DNA of 12,519 bases, taken from contig RFJF01000523.1 in the NCBI GenBank assembly GCA_003695455.1, positions 1-12,519 on the forward strand, given 5' to 3'. This document shows, in pieces, positions 7,702-12,519 of the stretch. Origin of the DNA: Chloroflexota bacterium (GTDB lineage: Bacteria > Chloroflexota > Anaerolineae > 4572-78 > J111). The notes under the pieces were generated by a model. The model saw only the letters and a program-made list of their open reading frames with translations. It searched no databases and was not told the DNA's origin. The position numbers and the translations under genes were made by a program. Position 1 is the first letter of the stretch; each line of letters begins with the position of its first letter.

Positions 7702-8490
7702 TTACCGCCGCGCCGCTTCCGCATCTGGGGGTAAAACAAGCTGGTGGGCGGCGGTAAAAAACTGGCGAGTGGTGAGAAAGGTGGCGGTCAGTCCGGCAAA
7801 CGCCCCCGCGCCGATAAGCATGTACATCACAATTATTTGCAACTGTACCGCCTCCAGCGGAGACGCGCCGGCCAAAATCATACCGGTCATTGCGCCGGGC
7901 AGGGCAATCAGCCCCACGGTTTTGGTGCTGTCCACAATGGGAGTCATCCCCGTGGAGAGGGCGCGCCGCATTTGCAATTGCGATGCCTGGCGCCGGGTAG
8001 CGCCCAGCGCCAGCGCCGCCTCGATTTGCGGCTTTTGCAGGCGTACGTCATCGCGCAGGCGGGCCATCACCAGCCCGGTCACGGTCATCGAGTTGCCGAC
8101 CACCATCCCGGCAATGGGGATGATGTAGCGCGGCTCAAAAGGGAACACATCAAGCAGGATCAGCAGCCCCAGCGTAAGCAGCGCCCCCACACTCACCGAA
8201 GCCGTAGCCACAAACTGGCCGCGCGGCACATTTTTGCCGCGTTTGCCGGCGGTGTAGCCGGCAATCGTAATCATCACCGCCACCACCAGCAAAATCCAGA
8301 ACGGCCCTTCTGTGCCAAAAATCAAATCCAGGGCGTAGCCAATCAGGATAAGCTGGATAAATGCCCGGACCACCGCCACCAGCATCTCCCGTTCCAGCCC
8401 CACATTCTGCCAGCGAGAAATCCCCATTGCCGCCAGTACCAGCACCAGTGCGCCGGCAATGCGCGGCAGCCAGCTCAGACTTTCCGGCAT
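7702..8490 (-). CDS. fetB: FetB-like iron export ABC transporter permease
   Basis: A 262-aa integral membrane protein of the UPF0014/FetB family, which in E. coli works with FetA to export iron and improve oxidative-stress resistance. Seven or so hydrophobic segments are visible, including MLVAVVRAFIQLILIGYAL, FWILLVVAVMITIAGYTAG, GALLTLGLLILLDVF and MYMLIGAGAFAGLTATFL. Family motifs are IPIAGMVVGNSM, ALALGATRRQAS and LPGAMTGMILAG. The start is ATG at 8490, with AAGGAG (8498-8503) 7 nt upstream. A GTG two codons earlier would overlap the fetA stop as GTGA, but it sits only one base from that RBS. It is translationally linked to fetA (gap 2 bp). Iron as substrate is inferred from family; other metals are possible. 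Confidence 0.9.
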   Translation of the reverse strand: MPESLSWLPRIAGALVLVLAAMGISRWQNVGLEREMLVAVVRAFIQLILIGYALDLIFGTEGPFWILLVVAVMITIAGYTAGKRGKNVPRGQFVATASVSVGALLTLGLLILLDVFPFEPRYIIPIAGMVVGNSMTVTGLVMARLRDDVRLQKPQIEAALALGATRRQASQLQMRRALSTGMTPIVDSTKTVGLIALPGAMTGMILAGASPLEAVQLQIIVMYMLIGAGAFAGLTATFLTTRQFFTAAHQLVLPPDAEAARR

Positions 8491-8492
8491 GG

Positions 8493-9233
8493 TCACGCTC
8501 CTTCCCGCGCCGATTCCAGTTGGCCGCGCGCAAACTCTTCGGTCAGGTGGGGGTGCGCGCCGGACAGCAGGTGCGCCGGCGAACCGCGTTCCACAATTTG
8601 CCCGTCCACCAGCAGGGCCATCCGGTCGGCGGTGCGCTCCACCTGCTCAATGGCGTGCGACACCCAAACCACCGTCAACCCCAGCGAATCGCGCAGGCGC
8701 AGCACGGTTTCTTCCACGTGGCGCGTGGCCGCCGGGTCCAGCGCGCTGGTGGGTTCATCCAGCAGCAGCACATCCGGCTCGTTAGCCAGCGCGCGGGCCA
8801 GCGCCACCCGTTGCGCCTGCCCGCCGGACAATTCGGCAGCGGGTTTGGCGGCCATGCCCGGTTCCAGCCCGGCCATCTCCAGCAGTTCGCCAATTCGATT
8901 GGCAGACAGTGTTCGCCCGCACAGTTGGGGGCCAAAGGCCACATTCTGCGCCACCGTGCCCTCAAACAGGGCCGCACTCTGAAACAACATGCCCACCCGG
9001 CGGCGCAGGGCCAGCACATCCAGCGTGGTGATGTCCTGTCCATCCAGAAAAATGGTTCCCGGCGGCGGCTCCCACAGCCGGTTCAGGCAGCGGAGCAGGG
9101 TTGATTTTCCACTGCCACTGGGGCCAATCAGGCTGGTGATTTTTCCCGCCGGCACATCTAGCGAGACATTCTGCAAGATTTGAGAATCTCCCAGCTGCAA
9201 ATTGAGGTTTTTCACGGAAATTCGGTTTGACAT
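8493..9233 (-). CDS. fetA: FetA-like ABC transporter ATP-binding protein
   Basis: A 246-aa cytoplasmic ATPase that powers the FetB permease. The complete nucleotide-binding site is visible: Walker A GPSGSGKST (37-45), Q-loop LFQ (Q85), signature LSGGQ (135-139), Walker B VLLLDE (155-160) followed by the D-loop PTSALD, and switch histidine H193 (WVSHA). The sequence is PstB-like in style, but the adjacent UPF0014 permease identifies the FetAB system. The start ATG at 9233 has GGAGG about 9 nt upstream. It follows cysE by 44 bp, so it may belong to the cysteine operon. Its stop is 2 bp from the fetB start. Confidence 0.9.
   Translation of the reverse strand: MSNRISVKNLNLQLGDSQILQNVSLDVPAGKITSLIGPSGSGKSTLLRCLNRLWEPPPGTIFLDGQDITTLDVLALRRRVGMLFQSAALFEGTVAQNVAFGPQLCGRTLSANRIGELLEMAGLEPGMAAKPAAELSGGQAQRVALARALANEPDVLLLDEPTSALDPAATRHVEETVLRLRDSLGLTVVWVSHAIEQVERTADRMALLVDGQIVERGSPAHLLSGAHPHLTEEFARGQLESAREGA
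8498..8503 (-). promoter_or_regulatory. fetB RBS inside the fetA 3' end
   Basis: AAGGAG lies within the last fetA codons, 7 nt before ATG 8490. Its position implies translational coupling and decides between the GTG and ATG starts. Confidence 0.7.
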
Positions 9234-9277
9234 GCGGGGCGGCCTCCGGCGCTTGCCCTGATTCTACCGAATTCAGT

Positions 9278-9958
9278 TTAAATTGAAAAATCCTCAAGCC
9301 AGCCGTGATGTTCCACCGGCTGGCGACCGTTGGTTTTCTGCTCCAGCGTTTCCACCCGCGCCAGCAGCGATTGCACGGTTTTAGCCATCACGTCCGGCAA
9401 GCGGGTGTGGTTCAAATCGGGGGGATCGGTGGGCAGGTGGGCTTTGCCCCGTTTGATGACGCGCCCCGGAATGCCGATAACCACCGAGTTGGGCGGCACA
9501 GATTTGACCACCACCGCGTTGGCCCCAATCCGGCTGTCTGCGCCGATGACGATATCGCCCAGAATTTTGGCCCCCGCGCCCACCACCACCCGGTCTTGCA
9601 GGGTGGGGTGGCGCTTGACCCGCTGCGTGCTGGTGCCGCCGAGTGTCACGCCATGATACAGGCTCACATCCTCGCCAATTTCTGTGGTTTCACCGATGAC
9701 GATGCCCATACCGTGGTCAATGAAAAAGCCGGGACCAATTTGCGCGCCGGGGTGAATTTCGATGCCGGTCAGAAAACGCATAACGTGCGACACCCAGCGC
9801 GCCAGCAATTTCAGGTTGTGTGTCCACAGCCAATGGGCGGCGCGATGCCCCCACTGGGCGTGCAGACCGGGGTAGCAAAGCAAAATCTCCGGCACGGTAC
9901 GCACAGCAGGGTCGCGGTCAAAGATTACCCGGATATCGCGTTTGATAGTTTCTAACAT
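9278..9958 (-). CDS. cysE: Serine O-acetyltransferase (short EpsC type)
   Basis: Transfers acetyl from acetyl-CoA to L-serine to make O-acetylserine, the cysteine precursor. Length is 226 aa, the short Gram-positive/cyanobacterial form that lacks the long N-terminal helical domain of E. coli CysE. Left-handed beta-helix hexapeptides run about residues 67-165 ([30 protein letters not shown]). Catalytic and substrate residues are visible: RDPA (D16), DHG (D81-H82) and RHP (R116-H117). Residues about 188-208 are probably helical and lead to a C-terminal tail ending in isoleucine (EDFSI), as needed for docking into CysK. The start ATG at 9958 has AGGAGG (9968-9973) 9 nt upstream. It is separated from cysK by 178 bp that contain the palindromic element R3. 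Confidence 0.95.
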   Translation of the reverse strand: MLETIKRDIRVIFDRDPAVRTVPEILLCYPGLHAQWGHRAAHWLWTHNLKLLARWVSHVMRFLTGIEIHPGAQIGPGFFIDHGMGIVIGETTEIGEDVSLYHGVTLGGTSTQRVKRHPTLQDRVVVGAGAKILGDIVIGADSRIGANAVVVKSVPPNSVVIGIPGRVIKRGKAHLPTDPPDLNHTRLPDVMAKTVQSLLARVETLEQKTNGRQPVEHHGWLEDFSI

Positions 9959-9966
9959 AACTTGTT

Positions 9967-9979
9967 TCCTCCTGCGTCA
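9967..9979. repeat. Direct repeat (left copy), overlapping the cysE RBS
   Basis: TCCTCCTGCGTCA, matched at 12 of 13 positions by TCCTCCTGAGTCA at 10127-10139. Read on the minus strand, it is the cysE Shine-Dalgarno (AGGAGG at 9968-9973, 9 nt before ATG 9958). Confidence 0.75.
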
Positions 9980-10126
9980 CTGTCATACATTTTTCATCAC
10001 GAATGCCACAAATGGTCGAATGACACAAATAAATCGGTTTTTTGACCCAAAATATTCGTGTCATTCGCAAATTCGTGTTATTCGTGATGAAACCTTTTGT
10101 TTTTATTTAAAGTGTACGGCAGCAAG
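9980..10126. mobile_element. MITE-like palindromic element R3 between cysK and cysE
   Basis: This non-coding stretch has a core palindrome (9992-10092) with arms of about 43 bp that match at most positions, both starting TTTCATCACGAAT when read inward. The units CACGAAT, CACAAAT and CGAATGA repeat every 8-10 bp. Outer inverted repeats CTGTCATACATTTT (9980-9993) and CTGCCGTACACTTT (minus strand from 10122) match at 11 of 14. A 13-bp direct repeat flanks the element (9967-9979, 10127-10139), with 4 extra bases (CAAG) on the right side. There is no coding capacity. It would fold into a long hairpin in the cysK-cysE transcript. Confidence 0.65.
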
Positions 10127-10139
10127 TCCTCCTGAGTCA
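10127..10139. repeat. Direct repeat (right copy), overlapping the cysK stop
   Basis: TCCTCCTGAGTCA. On the minus strand it reads TGA (the cysK stop) followed by CTCAGGAGGA, an orphan RBS-like sequence with no start codon at the right distance. It is the partner of 9967-9979. Confidence 0.75.
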
Positions 10140-11072
10140 GTCGGCCAGGTCTGCAAACAGCGGCGTGCTGAGGTAGCGCTCGCCGTTTGAGGGGATGACG
10201 GCCACAATCAGTTTGCCGGCGTTTTCCGGGCGACGGGCCACCTGCAGGGCCGCCCACGTTGCCGCCCCGGACGAAATGCCCACCAGCAAACCTTCCTCAC
10301 GGGCCATCCGCCGCGATGTTTCAAAGGCGGCCTCGCCGCTGACCTGAATGATTTCGTCATAAATTTTGGTATTGAGCACATCGGGGATGAAACCCGCGCC
10401 AATGCCCTGAATGGGGTGCGGCCCTTTTTGCCCGCCAGACAGTACCGGCGAGCCTTCCGGTTCAACCGCCACCACATGCACACCCCGTTTGTGGGCCTTC
10501 AGCGCTTCCCCCACCCCGGTAATGGTTCCACCGGTGCCAATGCCCGCTACCAGAATATCCACATTGCCGTCGGTATCGCGCAGAATTTCTTCGGCGGTGG
10601 TGCGGCGGTGGATTTCCGGGTTGGCCGGGTTCTGGAACTGCTGGGGCATAAAATATTTGCCGGGGTCAGAATCTACCAGTTCCTGCGCCTTGGCAATGGC
10701 GGCGTTCATCCCGCCGGAACCGGGGGTGAGGATGAGGTCTGCTCCGTAAGCCCGCAGCAGCATACGGCGCTCGCGGCTCATCGTATCGGGCATGGTCAGC
10801 ACGCATTTGTAGCCGCGTGCGGCGCACACAAAGGCCAGCGCAATGCCGGTGTTGCCGCTGGTTGGCTCCACAATTACGGTGTCTTTGTTAATCAGGCCGG
10901 CTTTTTCTGCGGCGTTAATCATGGCCACGCCAATACGGTCCTTCACGCTGCCGGCAGGATTGTAATATTCCAGCTTGACCACTACTTCGGCGGCGCAGCC
11001 TTCGGTCAGCCGGTTCAGGCGCACCAGCGGCGTGTTCCCCATCAGTTCAGTAACATCGTTTGCAATTTTCAT
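10137..11072 (-). CDS. cysK: Cysteine synthase A (O-acetylserine sulfhydrylase)
   Basis: PLP enzyme that replaces the acetyl group of O-acetylserine with sulfide to give L-cysteine. The 311-aa product has all the family marks: NPAGSVKDR with Schiff-base lysine K44, substrate loop TSGNTG (71-76), phosphate-binding GTGGT (179-183), GISSGA with S268 near the pyridine nitrogen, and the C-terminal [13 protein letters not shown]. Length is typical of CysK; there is no CBS domain. The start ATG at 11072 has AAGGAG (11081-11086) 8 nt upstream. Upstream lies a 335-bp structured leader with an intrinsic terminator, so expression is probably controlled by transcript termination. Downstream, cysE follows after element R3. 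CysM-type use of other sulfur donors cannot be excluded from sequence. Confidence 0.96.
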   Translation of the reverse strand: MKIANDVTELMGNTPLVRLNRLTEGCAAEVVVKLEYYNPAGSVKDRIGVAMINAAEKAGLINKDTVIVEPTSGNTGIALAFVCAARGYKCVLTMPDTMSRERRMLLRAYGADLILTPGSGGMNAAIAKAQELVDSDPGKYFMPQQFQNPANPEIHRRTTAEEILRDTDGNVDILVAGIGTGGTITGVGEALKAHKRGVHVVAVEPEGSPVLSGGQKGPHPIQGIGAGFIPDVLNTKIYDEIIQVSGEAAFETSRRMAREEGLLVGISSGAATWAALQVARRPENAGKLIVAVIPSNGERYLSTPLFADLAD

Positions 11073-11080
11073 TTAATTCT

Positions 11081-11086
11081 CTCCTT
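11081..11086 (-). promoter_or_regulatory. cysK RBS, preceded by a small hairpin
   Basis: AAGGAG lies 8 nt before ATG 11072. Just upstream in the transcript, ACCGG (11110-11106) and CCGGT (11099-11095) can form a 5-bp hairpin. Confidence 0.75.
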
Positions 11087-11120
11087 TTATTTTTACCGGA
11101 TCAACCCGGTGAATCGATAT

Positions 11121-11158
11121 AAAAAAAACCCATCGAGTGCAAAAGTGCGGGCGATGAG
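11121..11158 (-). terminator. Intrinsic terminator in the cysK leader
   Basis: In the minus-strand transcript, CUCAUCG (11158-11152) pairs with CGAUGGG (11135-11129), including one U-G pair, across a 16-nt segment. It is followed directly by eight uridines (11128-11121). It lies about 50 nt before the cysK start codon and would stop the leader transcript. Its 5' arm is also part of the alternative stem described for the leader. Confidence 0.75.
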
Positions 11159-11328
11159 TCTTTAAACGAGCGCAATGGCGCACCTGTAATCATTTATTTG
11201 GCATTAATTGGGAGGTGTGAACGCCGAAGGGGCGTTCATTAACCGGGGTGACTCATCGCAGGTGGAGTGAGCCGCGGATGCAAACAACAGGCGGGCAGAC
11301 ATTGGCGTGGCCCGTCGAACGCATCCGC
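11151..11328 (-). ncRNA. Structured cis-regulatory leader of cysK (class not recognised)
   Basis: Several helices are visible in the minus-strand RNA, listed 5' to 3'. GCGGAUGC (11328-11321) pairs with GCAUCCGC (11281-11274), 8 bp, enclosing a 5-bp GCCCG/CGGGC-type stem. GCGAUGAGUC (11259-11250) pairs with GACUCAUCGC (11160-11151), 10 bp perfect. Inside the latter are UGAACGCC/GGCGUUCA (8 bp, 5-nt loop) and CACCU/AGGUG. The AGGUG side can also form CACCUG/CAGGUG with 11264-11259. The 10-bp stem consumes the 5' arm of the downstream terminator, so the two are mutually exclusive. I see no T-box, S-box, cobalamin or TPP consensus. Function as a riboswitch or attenuator is inferred. Confidence 0.6.
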
Positions 11329-11407
11329 TTGCGACAGATACAACAAATTGCGCGATGAAATCCGGTTTCGGTCAACATAGTAACTCTGTTTTAACCCCAT
11401 CCGGGAA

Positions 11408-12519
11408 TTATGGCAAATTCAGGTTGATCACGACGGCGTTCTCGCCGCTGGTATCACCGATGATGGGGAACCGTTCAAAATTGATGGGGTTGTACAGCCC
11501 CACATACAACCGGTAGGGTGCGCCATCGGCGGAAAGAGGCAACGGAATTTGCAGGTCGGCGGTATCGCGGAGCCACTCACCTGATTCTCGCAACAGGTTC
11601 CACTCGGTCACCGTGAGCAGACCTTCGTAGAAATAGTGGTCGGCCTGGGCAATGATCCGGCCCTGATTGTTGCGCAGTTGCACAAATACTTTGGGGGGCT
11701 GGGCGATATTCGACACATCGGCGGCCGGCCGCCAGAACAGCGCCAACGAGGCGGTTCCATCGGGTGAAACGCGATTCAAATCCAGCGTGTAGCCTTGTAA
11801 CAGAATCTGGCGGTTGAAATTTCCGTCGAGCGGCATAGCCGGCTCAGGCGGAACCGGCTGCGGAAAGGGCCGGCTTTTGAAAATGAACACCTGTCCGCTC
11901 TGGTGAACAAAATCCATCTGGGCAAAAATCTGCTGCGTAAAATAAGGCTTGAAGCGACGGTAGAGGCGGGCGTCATCCACCACAAACCAGACGCGATTTC
12001 CCTGAGCCAGCACTTGATTCAAGGCATCCACATTGTCGATGAGCGGCCGGCCAATGTAGCGGTCAACAAAACCAAAGGACTCTTCCTCATCCTCAAGCAC
12101 TTTGGCCGAGACCTGGTTGGCGTAATAATCTACCTGGCCGGCAAAGATGTAAGCCGCCGTTGAATGGATGGTGATGATTTTATCGCCGGGTTGCAGGTTT
12201 GCCTTCACATATTCAAACGCGGTGTTGTAGTTGCCGGTGTTTTTGGCGTGAGTGGTGTGCCAGGCGGTTTGCCCCCAAAATCCCGCCACCAGCAGCACGG
12301 CGGCCAGCGGCAGCAGACGGGCAACAAAACCGCTGCGGCGCAGCACCGGCAGCCGCAGCGATAGCTGCTCCGTGAAAAAATTGAGCGTTTGGGCCACGCT
12401 TTGTGCTGCAAGCACAAATAATGCCGGCTGCACCAGAATGAACAAATATCGGGCTTTGACCCAATTGTTGGTAAACAGCAGACCGTGTTCCAAATTGACC
12501 AGCACCACCAGCAGGCTCA
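11408..12519 (-). CDS. GT39-like membrane glycosyltransferase, C-terminal part (5' truncated by window)
   Basis: Partial gene: the reading frame is open to the window edge (codons for Ser-Leu-Leu precede the visible VVLVNLEHG), so the true start and most transmembrane helices lie outside. What remains has two hydrophobic helices (ARYLFILVQPALFVLAAQ and LLPLAAVLLVAGFWG). After these come a soluble region with NYNTAFEYVKANLQPGDKI, WFVVDDARLYRRF and a beta-rich C-terminal domain ending LYVGLYNPINFERFPIIG. The arrangement matches dolichyl-phosphate-mannose/ArnT-like family 39 glycosyltransferases, which add sugars from lipid carriers on the outer face of the membrane. The C-terminal style is one I associate with Chloroflexota. 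The acceptor and sugar are unknown. It ends 335 bp before cysK. Confidence 0.75.
   Translation of the reverse strand, partial: SLLVVLVNLEHGLLFTNNWVKARYLFILVQPALFVLAAQSVAQTLNFFTEQLSLRLPVLRRSGFVARLLPLAAVLLVAGFWGQTAWHTTHAKNTGNYNTAFEYVKANLQPGDKIITIHSTAAYIFAGQVDYYANQVSAKVLEDEEESFGFVDRYIGRPLIDNVDALNQVLAQGNRVWFVVDDARLYRRFKPYFTQQIFAQMDFVHQSGQVFIFKSRPFPQPVPPEPAMPLDGNFNRQILLQGYTLDLNRVSPDGTASLALFWRPAADVSNIAQPPKVFVQLRNNQGRIIAQADHYFYEGLLTVTEWNLLRESGEWLRDTADLQIPLPLSADGAPYRLYVGLYNPINFERFPIIGDTSGENAVVINLNLP

Larger units (their letters stand above)
11073..11407 (-). other. 335-bp intergenic region carrying the cysK leader
   Basis: The region lies between the glycosyltransferase stop and the cysK start. About 11073-11330 is leader RNA, terminator, small hairpin and RBS. 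The promoter should be in about 11330-11407 or upstream, but I could not pick a convincing -35/-10 pair. No gene is supported here. Confidence 0.6.

Noticed and set aside
7744..9955. Plus-strand open frames opposite fetB, fetA and cysE
   Set aside because: They are antisense shadows with compositionally biased products and no RBS or domain. The minus-strand genes have complete catalytic motifs.
11250..11281. T-box-like string GGTGGAGTGAGCCGCGG on the plus strand near 11261-11277
   Set aside because: It lacks the GGTGGNACCGCG core, lies on the strand with no gene downstream, and the RNA strand leading to cysK has no such sequence.
11204..11302. Possible 32-codon leader peptide with one Cys codon (UGC) overlapping the 10-bp stem
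   Set aside because: There is no credible RBS, only a single cysteine codon, and the codons coincide with helices that explain the sequence better. It is kept only as a weak alternative for how the leader might sense cysteine.
11290..11328. GCGUUCGACGGG resembling the 5' end of tmRNA
   Set aside because: The match is short. No tRNA-like acceptor, tag-peptide frame or 3' CCA partner is found at the right distance.

Overview
This window looks like chromosomal DNA from a GC-rich bacterium, most likely a member of the Chloroflexota (Anaerolineae-like). That assignment is an inference. It rests on an F420-type luciferase-like oxidoreductase, a short EpsC-type serine acetyltransferase, the C-terminal half of a glycosyltransferase-39-like protein with a C-terminal soluble domain of a kind I associate with that phylum, and many short imperfect palindromes and drifting simple repeats between genes. 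There is no phage, plasmid, CRISPR, tRNA or rRNA gene.

Layout. Positions 1-658 (+) hold a corrinoid (B12-binding) protein of the methyltransferase type. Converging on it, and overlapping its last 27 bases, is a two-gene minus-strand unit: a luciferase-like F420-dependent oxidoreductase (2073-2963) followed by a PLP-dependent decarboxylase (632-2047). A 274-bp divergent spacer leads to a plus-strand PHP-family histidinol-phosphatase (3238-4059). All remaining genes are on the minus strand. In transcription order they are: a GT39-like membrane glycosyltransferase cut by the window edge (11408-12519), a 335-bp structured leader, cysK, cysE, fetA, fetB, copA and a DUF1684 protein.

How the genes fit together. 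CysE makes O-acetylserine and CysK turns it into cysteine. CysE ends in isoleucine, the residue that docks into the CysK active site in known cysteine synthase complexes. FetAB (putative iron exporter) and CopA (copper exporter) follow in the same direction, so the block may join thiol supply with metal efflux. fetA and fetB are clearly coupled. cysE and fetA are 44 bp apart. fetB and copA are 292 bp apart and may be separate units.

Most unusual content. (1) The leader upstream of cysK has a strong intrinsic terminator. The 5' arm of that terminator can instead pair perfectly over 10 bp with an upstream segment enclosing further hairpins, which is the architecture of a riboswitch or attenuator, and I could not match it to a class I know. 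(2) Three long imperfect palindromes sit in three intergenic gaps and share CACAGAT/CACGAAT-like units. Two have outer inverted repeats and flanking direct repeats suggestive of MITE-like insertion, and one appears to have split cysK from cysE. (3) A 21-bp-period repeat lies in frame inside copA and adds a [14 protein letters not shown] tract to the ATPase nucleotide-binding domain. The protein-coding content is otherwise conventional.
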